This document shows, piece after piece, positions 1-9,100 of a stretch of 64,000 nt of DNA. The notes below the pieces were generated by a model that ran no database searches, was not told where the DNA came from, and saw only the letters and a list, made by a program, of their open reading frames with translations. The position numbers and the translations under genes were made by a program. Within the stretch, counting starts at the first letter, position 1. Every line of letters starts with the position of its first letter. Source of the stretch: Leptolyngbya sp. PCC 6406 (GTDB lineage Bacteria > Cyanobacteriota > Cyanobacteriia > Phormidesmidales > Phormidesmidaceae); contig NZ_KI913949.1 of assembly GCF_000332095.2 (NCBI RefSeq), positions 3,284,512 to 3,348,511 of the forward strand. The letters are read 5' to 3'.

Positions 1-956
1 ACCTGGCGTTGGCTAATATCAATCCACCCATAGCCGCTGTAGCGGTCTGAGACCACAATGCCGTCATAGGCTGGGCCAATCAGTGCTTGGGCGGCGGCTT
101 GAGACCGGCTCAACAGAATGCTGAACACACTCACCATCGGCGTCACCAGCACCCACAGCCAACCCTGTCGCTGGGCCTGATTCTGGCCATCGCTGTTCCC
201 CTGGCGAAAGCTAGTCTCATCACTGTGAATCACCGCTTCCCCCTGCACGTAGCCTTGCGCCTCAGCTACTGGCTGCCCCAGTGCCGCACTGGCTTCTCGG
301 CGTAGCCGGTTGATGCTGCCGCCAGAAATCTCGATCTCAAACAGCGCTGCTAGACAGGTCTTCACCTGCTGATGGCTTTGGCGATAAGCGCCACTCAGTA
401 AGGCCACTACTGCACTCAACCGCTCACCATAACCGCCTTGATGCACCTCTGCTGGTAATTTGCTACGGGTGGTTTTACCGCAGTGCTCACAATCTAAGGC
501 GTGCAGGCGATGCTCGATGACGATGGGCTCAATTGGCGGTAGTTCGACAATCTGGTGCCGATAGGGCGCTGGGTCGTTTCCTGATAGCGGCTCTCCACAA
601 TGCCCACAGGTCTTGGGGCGATGCTCGAACACCTGTTTGCAGGCTTCTAGGGGATACAGCTTGCGGGAATATCCTTTGTGTCCCGGTTGGCCTCCGCGCT
701 TCCGCTTCCCTTTGCCTTTGCCCTCCGGGTCTGGCTTAGGGGGGCCGAATCCATCCTTTGAAGGCGGCAACGATGAGTTTTGCGAATTCTGGTTGAGTTG
801 CTCTTCGAGGTGGCTCACCCGCTCTTCTAAGCGACTGATGGTCTCAATGAGAGCGCACACCAGAGCTTTTTTTACGCTAGCCGGGGTGGCATCCCAATCT
901 GACACAGAAATGGAGATGCCGCCGATGTCTATGGTGGGCTCGTTGCCTTCACTCAT
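1..956 (-). CDS. IS66-family transposase, 3' part beyond window edge
   Basis: The reading frame is open on the minus strand from ATG at 956 to the window edge with no stop. In order it shows an N-terminal region ending in a short coiled coil (LEERVSHLEEQLNQNSQNSS), a basic Gly/Lys segment with the GGQPGHKG motif, a zinc-binding segment (CGHCGEPL, then CEHCGK) and the start of the DDE catalytic core (SGGSINRLRREA, HSDETSF, VSDRYSGYGW). This order is typical of IS66 transposases with a DUF6444-type N-terminus. The second catalytic Asp lies in VSDRYSGY; the final Glu would lie outside the window. No accessory IS66 orfA/orfB is seen upstream, and the terminal repeat cannot be placed from one end. 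Family assignment is secure; intactness is unknown. Confidence 0.9.
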   Translation of the reverse strand, partial: MSEGNEPTIDIGGISISVSDWDATPASVKKALVCALIETISRLEERVSHLEEQLNQNSQNSSLPPSKDGFGPPKPDPEGKGKGKRKRGGQPGHKGYSRKLYPLEACKQVFEHRPKTCGHCGEPLSGNDPAPYRHQIVELPPIEPIVIEHRLHALDCEHCGKTTRSKLPAEVHQGGYGERLSAVVALLSGAYRQSHQQVKTCLAALFEIEISGGSINRLRREASAALGQPVAEAQGYVQGEAVIHSDETSFRQGNSDGQNQAQRQGWLWVLVTPMVSVFSILLSRSQAAAQALIGPAYDGIVVSDRYSGYGWIDISQRQ

Positions 957-1457
957 GAGCCTACCTTAACCCCTATCGAGACCCTGGAACCCTTAATTCT
1001 TCGTGAACCCCTGAAGGCTTACAGAGTAAGTAGGGCAAACAAATTACGTTTCATAGTAAACCTCGTGAACGCTGTGGATGTGACGGCGTTGTTTTAACCG
1101 CCTTCTATGGTTCTGATAATGAGGTCCAAGGCTGAGAATTCGCTGGTCGGCTCTTGAGATCTCCTTAAGTCTTAAATGAGAACAAGGTGAGTAGCAGTTC
1201 CTTGAAAATGGGGAAAACCCGATACGGTTGGGTTCGGTGGGATAGCCCTCCCTCCAGGTTTGGTTGTCTCGACTGTCCGTTCTAGGCCATTCCCAGCATC
1301 ATAGGAATTGTCAAGCAGTTGAAGTTAGAGCAGTCGCTAGTCACATTAGGGCAAGACTGCAAGCCAAGTTGCTTAGGCACGAAGCGCATCCGAGAGATAC
1401 CCGGTGTCTGAAGCAAATTGGCCATAGCTACACATTATTCTCGAAGGAGAGACAACC
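957..1457. other. intergenic region upstream of small heat-shock gene
   Basis: About 500 bases lie between the IS66 transposase and the small heat-shock gene. No convincing gene is visible; the 65-codon frame at 1264-1461 has no recognisable content. The outer end of the IS66 element should lie here but could not be located. A CTTGAAA (1201-1207) followed by CCCGATA (1218-1224) vaguely resembles a heat-shock sigma promoter, but the spacing is short. No CIRCE element was found. Confidence 0.4.
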
Positions 1458-1898
1458 ATGATTGTTCGCTACTGGCAGCCCTTTCAAGAAGTGGAAACCC
1501 TTCGCCGTCAACTGGATCAAGTTTTTGAAGACATTACAAATGTTGTGGATCCGTCCACGACGACTTGGACCCCAGCCATTCGTCTGGTGGAATCGGGTGA
1601 TACCTACCGGCTGACGGTGCAGTTGGCTGGCGTAAATGCCGATGATCTTGATGTTCAGGTGACTCGGGAATCGGTTCTGCTCTCTGGGAAGCGGCAGGCT
1701 CCAGAAATCGCAGAGCGCGATCGCATTCTCTACGAGAACATCCACTACGGCGCATTCCAGCGGGTAGTCAACTTGCCCAATGCGGTACAGAATGAAGCGG
1801 TGACGGCGGAGTTCAACCAAGGTCTGTTGACTCTCACCCTGCCCAAGGTAGAGGCCGCTCGCAATAAGGTGGTGAAAATCAACCTGAGTTCGACTTAA
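1458..1898 (+). CDS. hspA: small heat-shock protein (Hsp20/alpha-crystallin)
   Basis: 146 residues, the usual length for cyanobacterial HspA. It is an ATP-independent holdase that binds unfolding proteins and protects membranes. A short N-terminal arm (MIVRYWQPFQEVETLRRQLD) precedes an alpha-crystallin domain at about residues 40-140 with the hallmark strands (PAIRLVESGDTYRLTVQLAG, AEFNQGLLTLTLPK, the A-x-x-x-x-G-x-L-T-L-x-L-P-K pattern). The C-terminal VVKINLSST stands where the IXI/V anchor normally lies. The start is supported by GAAGGAG nine bases upstream of the ATG. The gene stands alone between two insertion sequences, so any operator must lie in the 500-base leader. Confidence 0.93.
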   Translation: MIVRYWQPFQEVETLRRQLDQVFEDITNVVDPSTTTWTPAIRLVESGDTYRLTVQLAGVNADDLDVQVTRESVLLSGKRQAPEIAERDRILYENIHYGAFQRVVNLPNAVQNEAVTAEFNQGLLTLTLPKVEAARNKVVKINLSST

Positions 1899-1990
1899 GC
1901 TTCACTGCCCATCCGCCAGGGAATAAACTGCCCTGGCTCATAGCAGAAGTCCATTAAAACGGACTCGCCCCCTATCCCCAGCCCAGCTCC

Positions 1991-2134
1991 TAGTACCGCA
2001 GGGCGTAAATCAGCCCACTATTGTCGCACCAGCCCAACCCTTTCCGATCCCCTCTCCCCGTGGGAGAGGGCTAGGGTGAGGGGCCGAGGTGTGCCACGAT
2101 GAAACAGTCAGAGTATTTCCGCCGCCCAGTACTA
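1991..2134 (+). repeat. MITE-like dispersed repeat, copy 1 of 3
   Basis: About 144 bp beginning TAGTACCGCAGGGCG and ending GCCGCCCAGTACTA, with an imperfect terminal inverted repeat and an internal hairpin (CCCCTCTCC...GGAGAGGG). Related copies lie at 57020-57165 and, inverted, 59810-59952. It has no coding capacity, so it is probably a non-autonomous element moved by a transposase elsewhere. Confidence 0.8.
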
Positions 2135-2142
2135 AACCTTGT

Positions 2143-2195
2143 CCAAGTCCAGAAGTGGAGTTTTCCCGGTGGGAAAACTCCACTTCTGGACTTGG
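2143..2195. repeat. perfect 25-bp stem hairpin
   Basis: Arms 2143-2167 and 2171-2195 are exact reverse complements around a 3-base loop. A second small hairpin (AGTCCAT...ATGGACT, 2199-2217) follows at once, and a similar AGTCCATTAAAACGGACT lies at 1948-1965. It may be a rho-independent-type terminator or the core of a small palindromic element; there is no clear U-tract on either strand. Confidence 0.7.
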
Positions 2196-2321
2196 TATAG
2201 TCCATTTTTAATGGACTTAAGCCCACCTTAAGCCTGTTAGCCGGGAATTTTGAATTCCCGGCGGGGTGACAGCACTAATACCGAATTGACGTTTTTTAGC
2301 CCCCTACTCCTTGTCGAACTC

Positions 2322-3643
2322 CTTAACGGGTGACAAGGGCACTCAACGTCATACGGTACAGGGTTTTGAGATAATGGAGGGGACAAAAAAAAGGGAGCCT
2401 CAGTACAGCTCCCCCAACCAAATATGTTCCCTACATTCTACCAAACTACCCTTCTCACCCATCTCAATGAAAAACAGTACTTGACCTTCCAGTTACTGTT
2501 GTTATTGCTACAAGCGCATCGCCAAGTCAAACTCTCCGTCTTAGCCAGCGTCTTTCCTCAGCCCATTCAGTATCAAAGTCGCAAACGGAACTTACAACGC
2601 TTTTTAGCCTTACCCAAACTCACGCTCAAGGTGCTGTGGTTTCCACTGCTCAAATATTGGATCCGCCAAGTGGAAACGGGACGGGGCTTGAACCGTGACC
2701 AACGCCGTCGTCTGAGAACGCTCAAACACCATAAACACGGCTATTGGATTCTGGCAATGGACCGCACGGAATGGAAAGGGCGAAATATATTCATGGTCAG
2801 CGTGGTGTGGGGGACTCATGCTTTACCCGTCTATTGGGAGCGTTTAGGGCGGGCGGGTACGAGTGACCTGAAAACGCAACGGCGACTGCTGAAAGCGGCC
2901 CTGTCCTTGTTTAAGTCCTACCCGGTTCTACTGCTGGGTGACCGGGAGTTCCATAGCCCTAAACTGGCGGAATGGTTGGATCAGCGCGGGGTGTCCTTTG
3001 CACTCCGACAGAAAAAGGACTTCCATTTCAAGACCGATACCGATACCGACTATCAAGTCCTCAAAAACGTTGGCTTCAAACCGGGCCAGTCTCGATTTTA
3101 TGAGGGAGTTTTGTGCAACAAGGGCGATGGTATGGGCCCGTTTAATTTAGCGGTGTATTGGAAGCGCTCCTATCGCCAGAAGGGGCCGAAGGAGCCGTGG
3201 TATATCCTGACTAATCTGCCCACCTTGAAGCAAGCGTTAGCGGTCTATCGATGTCGCTGGGGCATTGAACAGCTCTTCAAAGACTTTAAGACTGGGGGCT
3301 ATAACTTGGAGGACACCAAGGTCAATGACACCCGATTCTTAGCCTTAGTTTTACTGATCACTCTGGCTTACAGTTTGGCGACTCTCCACGGCCAGTGGAT
3401 GCAGGAGGCCAAGCTAGCTCAGTATGCCGGACGTCTCCAAGAGCACCAAGATAAGGCTCCACGGCACAGTGACTTTAGCTTCAGTCTCTATGGGCAACGA
3501 TGGCTCTATGCCATGGATTTATGGGCCGATTGGGCGCTCAAGCTGGTAGCCCTCAAACCCCATAAACACCGCTATTTTCAGCGAGGTTTTCACGCCCTAT
3601 CCCTTATCCAGCAAGCTCTCTAGGGGGGTTGTCACCCTGTAAG
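2322..3643 (+). mobile_element. IS4-type insertion sequence, apparently complete
   Basis: 1322 bp bounded by imperfect inverted repeats (left CTTAACGGGTGACAAG, right end as complement CTTACAGGGTGACAAC). It is flanked by the 9-bp direct repeat GTCGAACTC at 2313-2321 and 3644-3652, a target duplication of the size expected for IS4 elements. It carries one transposase gene. Just inside the left end, GGGAGC...GCTCCC (about 2393-2413) is a small hairpin that could block read-in transcription. It sits between the heat-shock gene and the 3' end of the injection-system operon and does not interrupt either. Confidence 0.85.
2424..3623 (+). CDS. IS4-family transposase
   Basis: 399 residues, full length for the family. 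The DDE triad can be read: first Asp in AMDRTEWKGR, second in LLLGDREFHSPKL, and the Glu in the YREK-type motif YRCRWGIEQLFKDFK near residues 275-290. The N-terminus is hydrophobic and Leu/Gln-rich. There is no frameshift, and the intact ends with a clean target duplication suggest a recent, possibly still active insertion. The start was placed at the ATG opposite a Pro/Asn-rich leader hairpin; no strong ribosome-binding site is visible. Confidence 0.9.
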   Translation: MFPTFYQTTLLTHLNEKQYLTFQLLLLLLQAHRQVKLSVLASVFPQPIQYQSRKRNLQRFLALPKLTLKVLWFPLLKYWIRQVETGRGLNRDQRRRLRTLKHHKHGYWILAMDRTEWKGRNIFMVSVVWGTHALPVYWERLGRAGTSDLKTQRRLLKAALSLFKSYPVLLLGDREFHSPKLAEWLDQRGVSFALRQKKDFHFKTDTDTDYQVLKNVGFKPGQSRFYEGVLCNKGDGMGPFNLAVYWKRSYRQKGPKEPWYILTNLPTLKQALAVYRCRWGIEQLFKDFKTGGYNLEDTKVNDTRFLALVLLITLAYSLATLHGQWMQEAKLAQYAGRLQEHQDKAPRHSDFSFSLYGQRWLYAMDLWADWALKLVALKPHKHRYFQRGFHALSLIQQAL

Positions 3644-3682
3644 GTCGAACTCAGGTTGGTTTAAGTTCATTCTAAGGCGATA

Positions 3683-5596
3683 TTAATTGATCGTTATGAG
3701 GCCACCCTGGAGCGTCAGTTTGCCAGTCCCTTTGACCGTTGTGGTAGACCCATCGACTACCACCGTCGCCGGAGATTTGATGGTAATTCCACCGGGCTTA
3801 ATTTCCACTGTACTCGGACCAGCGCTTAGGGTAATACCTTGGGGGGCAGAAATCTCGATTGTCGCCCCGGCACTGAGGGTGATTTTATTGCCCGTATCTA
3901 CCATTTCCAGCTTTTGGCCACCGTTCGTTTTCACCAGCAGCTTTTTGTTCTGGTCATCTAGCTTAACCTCATGATTTCCCGCTGTTTTGATATGGACAAA
4001 CTGATCGCTGTCATTAATGTCTAGCTGGTGCCCCTTTTTGGTCAGAACATATACTCCCTGCTTACTGCTACCCTTATCCTCTTCTACAAATTGAAGTTTA
4101 TGGCCTAAGCGAGTTTTGAAGGTTCGCAATCGTACTTTTCCACTCTGAGTACTTTCAGCCGTTTTTTCGGGGGGAGCATCCGTGCCATTCCAAACACCAC
4201 CAATCACATAGGGACGGTGGATGTCTCCCTGTTCAAACCCCACTAGGACTTCATCATTAATTTCCGGCAGACAATCAAATCCCCGATTAGGCCCAGCCCC
4301 TGCCCCAACGACCCGTGCCCAATAGCTGGCATGTTCTTCCGTCAGGGCTGGTAGCTTGACTCGGACTCGCCCCCAATCCTTGGGATCTTTATTGTCAGTA
4401 ACGATTCCCACCATTAAATGGGCCGTTTCTCGCTCTGCTCCTGAAGCCGCCAACAATGTAAATAGATCTCCATTTCTCAATCCCCGGACACTAAATTCAG
4501 TGGTGTAAAGCCCTGCTTGAAAAAGATGACGGGTTTCAGTGACGTAGTATTCACCACTATGGGGACCTAGGTTTTCTAGTTTAACCAGGCGACCAGGGCG
4601 AATCTCAGGATTACCTTCCGCTCGGGCATCGGCTTGGACAAATTCTCCCGACAGTTCATTACAGACGCTCTGGGCAATTTTCCTCGCTTGCGAGGATTCA
4701 GCAAAATGCTGATCAACAATCAGCATTTTGGGATTGGATGGCTTGCCTTTGAAGCTCTGGCTTGTTTTGGAGCCCTTGCCATAGCTATTGGTTGTTAAGA
4801 CTTGACCCGTGGTGATCGTCTCAGAGATTACTCTCTTTTGTTTATAGTCCCAGCCTCGGACCTCAACTTCTTTAACCTGTTCTGCACTGGACACCCTAAC
4901 ACTAAAGCTACTTAAGGTTTCTTTCCACTTGAGTTCCAGGGTCTTTTTCGATGCGGGCCTACGGAAATATAGCTTGTCATCCTGAACAAAGCATTCAAAG
5001 CCATTACGATTAGCCAACATGCGTAGAAAGGCCATATTGGTCTGGTTGTGCTGAAAGGTATAGCCGTTAGCTTCGTTGATGTCACCGTACCCGTAGGGAC
5101 CACCGGTTGAGTCAACGGTATGGGTTGCCACTCCGTCTGCTCCAGCAATTTCTTTGACGATGTCGTCATCCGTCATATTTTGAAAAGAACGGTTGTGACG
5201 ACCTCGATGTAATCGGTGAGAAACGTCATAACCTCGCACTACAATAGTGGCTTGGGAACCTTCATCAAAGTGAGTCTCAGTCCCAGTAATTTCCCCACCG
5301 AAGATTTTTGCGGTTTTAGCATCTTCAAACTCCGTAGAGCCCGTAGTACTACGAGACAGTTCTATTTCAACTCGTTTACCAATTGCTAGTAGATCTGCAT
5401 AGCCGTAGCCACCATACTTGAAAATCTCTTGCCCCTCTCTTCCTGGTTGATCGGGGTTGCTAATCATCAGCGTAAAGACACTCGGCAGGTGCAAGCTCTC
5501 TTCGATAACCAACTGCTGTAGGCTTTCTCGCACTGCTTTGGGTGCGTCTTCTCCATCAATCTTCAGGGTGAAATCAGCGGCATAGGTGATAGGCAT
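3683..5596 (-). CDS. VgrG-like spike protein of a contractile injection system
   Basis: 637 residues. It forms the membrane-puncturing tip hub of phage-tail-like machines (Afp8/Pvc8/VgrG type). The N-terminal half (to about residue 380) has the gp27/gpD-like hub signature, including YTFQHNQTNMAFLRMLANRNGFECF. An OB-fold of the gp5/gpV type starts near residue 390 (VGIVTDNKDPKDWGRVRVKL, with INDEVLVGFEQGDIHRPYVIGGVWNG). From about residue 535 to the end there is a Val/Ile/Gly-rich beta-helix-like spike. No PAAR tip or effector domain is fused at the C-terminus. It is the last gene of the minus-strand operon, 22 bases after the tube protein, and its stop is only about 40 bases from the IS4-type element. 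The gp25-like wedge gene that usually follows is missing. Confidence 0.92.
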   Translation of the reverse strand: MPITYAADFTLKIDGEDAPKAVRESLQQLVIEESLHLPSVFTLMISNPDQPGREGQEIFKYGGYGYADLLAIGKRVEIELSRSTTGSTEFEDAKTAKIFGGEITGTETHFDEGSQATIVVRGYDVSHRLHRGRHNRSFQNMTDDDIVKEIAGADGVATHTVDSTGGPYGYGDINEANGYTFQHNQTNMAFLRMLANRNGFECFVQDDKLYFRRPASKKTLELKWKETLSSFSVRVSSAEQVKEVEVRGWDYKQKRVISETITTGQVLTTNSYGKGSKTSQSFKGKPSNPKMLIVDQHFAESSQARKIAQSVCNELSGEFVQADARAEGNPEIRPGRLVKLENLGPHSGEYYVTETRHLFQAGLYTTEFSVRGLRNGDLFTLLAASGAERETAHLMVGIVTDNKDPKDWGRVRVKLPALTEEHASYWARVVGAGAGPNRGFDCLPEINDEVLVGFEQGDIHRPYVIGGVWNGTDAPPEKTAESTQSGKVRLRTFKTRLGHKLQFVEEDKGSSKQGVYVLTKKGHQLDINDSDQFVHIKTAGNHEVKLDDQNKKLLVKTNGGQKLEMVDTGNKITLSAGATIEISAPQGITLSAGPSTVEIKPGGITIKSPATVVVDGSTTTVKGTGKLTLQGGLITIN

Positions 5597-5618
5597 GGGA
5601 AATATTCTTGGGATTCAG

Positions 5619-6140
5619 TTAGCTTAAAAAGGCTTGACGGCTGCTGGACTGACGACTGCCAGCACTGGGCTGGGGAGTCCCTTGACTGGGCTCGGGAGTC
5701 GGGGCATCTGCCTGTTCTAAGGACAAATCAATGCTGGCACGGACTGGGGTGCCATCGGGCATGAATAGGGTGAGCTTAAAGTTAAGGGTTTTGACAAAGC
5801 AGCGTAGATAATCATTGCTTCCCCAAGTGAAAAGATAAATGGGTGGACGCTTCCCTGCTCCTTCCCCAGAGGAGGCAAATTCAACAGCTTTAGTAAATTT
5901 GCCCAGGGGAATGAGGACGCTGCTGCCGTCTTCGTAGGTGTCTAGAATAATATTGCTAATGCTCAAGCTATAGGGATTGGGATGCTTGAAACTGGTTTTG
6001 TTTTCCCCCGCTTGAGTCTGGGCACCAGGGGCTTGATCAATGGAGACAGAACGATTGAAGGTGAGTTCGGTGGGGTTGAACATGAACTCGATGTTTTCGC
6101 CACCATCGACGGCAATGAGTTTGGCTTTTTCTAGGGGCAC
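5619..6140 (-). CDS. CIS tube protein (Afp7-like, no LysM)
   Basis: 173 residues. The N-terminal fold of the contractile-injection-system tube protein is plain: KAKLIAVDGGENIEFMFNPTELTFNRS, then PLSISNIILDTY-type strands, IYLFTWGSNDYLRCFVKTLNFKLTLFMPDGTPVRASIDLSLEQ. In Afp7/Pvc7 this protein joins the tail tube to the spike hub, and its place directly before the VgrG gene fits. Unlike many relatives it lacks a C-terminal LysM and ends in a short Pro/Ser/Gln-rich tail (about residues 145-173). The start ATG follows a CGGAGGA site. The gene lies 18 bases after the giant repeat protein, so translational coupling is likely. Confidence 0.88.
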   Translation of the reverse strand: MPLEKAKLIAVDGGENIEFMFNPTELTFNRSVSIDQAPGAQTQAGENKTSFKHPNPYSLSISNIILDTYEDGSSVLIPLGKFTKAVEFASSGEGAGKRPPIYLFTWGSNDYLRCFVKTLNFKLTLFMPDGTPVRASIDLSLEQADAPTPEPSQGTPQPSAGSRQSSSRQAFLS

Positions 6141-6158
6141 GACGGCATCCTCCGGAGA

Positions 6159-9100
6159 TTAATATCGAGGGCCAAAACCATGGCGCTCTCGCTCAACAGC
6201 AAGGCGTTGACAGATCAGGTGATAGACCTGCTGTACCAGCTTATCCAGGGTTTCTGGCGATGCGCCACTGGTGGCTTGGTCTTCATTGGAGTTTTCAGGC
6301 TCGATGGTAGATGCTGTGGGTGTGGCTGTGGGTGTGCTCTCAAGTTTCCGTTGTAGGGTGAGGGTATCGCCGGAACTCGCGGTTGATTGGCGCAGGGCTG
6401 CAAGGGGCTGCAAATCGGGATAGGGGTCTGCCGGGGAAACAGAGGGCGGGGGTGAGGGACTTTCTCCAGAATCCCCTGTGCCGCTGATAAGTTCTTCAAT
6501 ACTGCCCCAAACGGTGGGAGGCAGAGTCGTTGTTTTGCGATCGCGAGTGGGAGGTGGGTCAGTTGGCGCTGTCGGATCGCTTTGGGCTTGCAGGAGGGAA
6601 GGGGATTGGGCCACTTTTCCCGCTGCTCCTACCAGACTGGGTACGGGGGGGCTGGGCTGGGTTGATCGCGCTGTAGTTACGGGAGTGTAGGCGGTTTCGG
6701 GGGAGAGTTGCGATGGCCTTTGACCGGCCTCTGGCCATTGCAGATCGCGATCCTCCTCTAGGGTGCGCTGTAAGGAGTTGCCCAGGGTTGGAGACAGGGG
6801 TTGCAGCACAGATAGAGCTTGCAACACCGTGGGCAAGGGGTACGAGGTATCCGCAGCAGTGATAGCCGTATCGGCATTGTCATCCGGACGAGCCCCCTGA
6901 GCAACGGTAGCAGTTCCCTCCGCAGGTTCATTTGACAAAACTGATTCTGAAGGCACCTCTGGGGTAGGAATTGATCCTGACTCTGGTGTCGTTTCCGTCG
7001 GAGCCGCCGGGGCAGAATCCAGGATAGGGGCGGCAAGGGTGTCGGGAATAGGGGCTGGAGCTGGGGATTGCGCCTCTGGAGTTAAACCCGGCACTCCATC
7101 TGGGGCTACTTGGCGAGCCACCGTCTCAGGGCTAGATACCTCAGAAATTTCCGCAATGTCCGCAGGGTAACCAGTGGAACGATTCGACAGGGGAGCAACA
7201 CTATCTCCAATAGCGGCAGATTCCGGGATATTTGACGGGATATCGCTAGGGAGTGGTGGTGGAGGATTGGGGATTGGGGCGCGTGAGGCGGCCCACCGCA
7301 CCTCTGCACTAGGATTGGTGATGTCAAAGGATGGGGAAGAAGTAGGGGACTCCGGGAACGGACTGGAAGTTGTGGCGAGTGAATCCATCCCGATGCTGCT
7401 GGATGGGCTAGCCTCAGGAGCCACCTGACGGTTGAGGATGCCAACATCGCCTTCGGGCGAGATTTGAGGCCGATCGGTAGTCGGGAATGTTTGATCCGTC
7501 GGGGGCAATTGGCCCGAACTGGGAGAAGCTGGCAGGATTTCGGGAGCCCGAGTGCCATCTGGACTCGGTATAGCAGACACGTCAGCTTCCCCTGTAACGG
7601 ACTGCGGAAACGGGCTAGGGGAAACTGCCGGGGACTTGGCGGATGGAGACAACTCTGTTCCGGCAAAATCCAAGTTCGGGGAAGCTTGCAGTAGAGCCCC
7701 CCCTGCGCCGGAGTCTGCTTGCGGGTCAGCAGGCTCTGGAACTGGTATAGCCGCTGGGCTAGAAGGAGATTGCAGAGTAGGCAGTTGTGCCCCTGCATCT
7801 GGAGAAGCTTGCAATGGGGATCCCGGCAATGGGGTGGCTACCGAGTTAGAAGATACTTGCGAACTGGACGACTCCACCACTGGGGCAGGAGCAGCCTGTA
7901 TCAGGGATTCTGGAGCCGACTCCACTGATGGACTAGGAGCAGCCTGTACCAGGGATTCTGGAGATGGAGTCACCTCTGGAACAGGAGCAGCTTGTAGCAA
8001 GGATTCTGGAGCCGATTCCATCGCTGGACTAGGAGCAGCCTGCCCCAGGGATCCAGGGGACGATTCCACCGCTGGACTAGGAGCAGTCTGTCCCATGGAT
8101 CCGGGGGATGATTCCGCTGTTTCGCCAGGAGAAACCTCTGGCAAATTAGGCGGTGCCGCCGCTAGGGTCGCTGCCGAGTCCGAATCAGCTTGCAACTGAG
8201 ATGCCGACCCGAATTCCACAACATCCCCTCCCGTAGGGTGGGCACTGCCCACCACAGAAGCAGCCTGGATCCCAGGAGGGCCAGATTCTTCTGCACCTGT
8301 CCCAGAAGATCCGGATACCGACATCACATCACGCTCCGTAGGGTGGGCACTGCCCACCACAGAAGCAGCCTGGATCCCAGGAGGATCAGATTCTTCTGCA
8401 CCTGTTCCGGAAGAGGGACCGGATTCTGTCATAGAAATGGCAGTAGGGTGGGCACTACCCACCACATCACTTAAAGATGAATCCGTCCCAGTGCTTAATG
8501 GGCTAGCCTCTGGCACTGCCTGACGGTTGAGGCTTTCAGCAGCGCCCTGGGACGAGATCTGAGGACGATCGGCAGTTGGGGATGGTTGATCCGTGGGGGG
8601 CAATTGGGCTGAACTGAGAGAGGCTTCCAGGGGCTCAGGTGGGGATAGTTCAGCATTCTCAGTGACTCCCTGAGGGGACGGACTGGGAGAAACTGGCAAG
8701 GATGGGACTGGCGGGGAAGCCTCTACTCCACCGGACTCCACACTGGACGAGGCTTGTAGCAAAGATTCCGTAGGCACGAAATCTTCTTCGCCAGGGGAAA
8801 CTTGCAACTCAGAAGATGCCGGGGCTGCTTCCGCCGTTGGACTAGGAAAGGCTTGCAATTGGGATTCTGGAGAAGATTGCGTTGCCGAACCAGATGAGAC
8901 AGACGGTTCCGGAGCTGATGCTGACGCTGGACTAGGAGAGGCTTGCAGTTGAGGAACTGATTCCACCGCTGGACTAGGAGAGGCTTGCAAGATAGACGAG
9001 TCTGCCGCCGAGATGGCAGAACCTTGCGGTAAGGATGGAGCGGCGGTGGATTCAGGAGTAGTCTGTGGCAGAGATCCTGAAGATGAAGGTGCTGCTGAGG

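Noticed and set aside
1201-1224. Heat-shock (sigma32-like) promoter CTTGAAA...CCCGATA upstream of the small heat-shock gene
   Set aside because: The spacer is about 10 bases, shorter than the usual 13-15, cyanobacteria do not have a classic sigma32, and it lies some 240 bases before the start; one chance match is not enough.
2322-3643. The IS4-type element as the cause of the missing baseplate genes
   Set aside because: Its 9-bp target duplication is intact, so insertion was clean, and beyond it lie a MITE and the heat-shock gene rather than a gene remnant.
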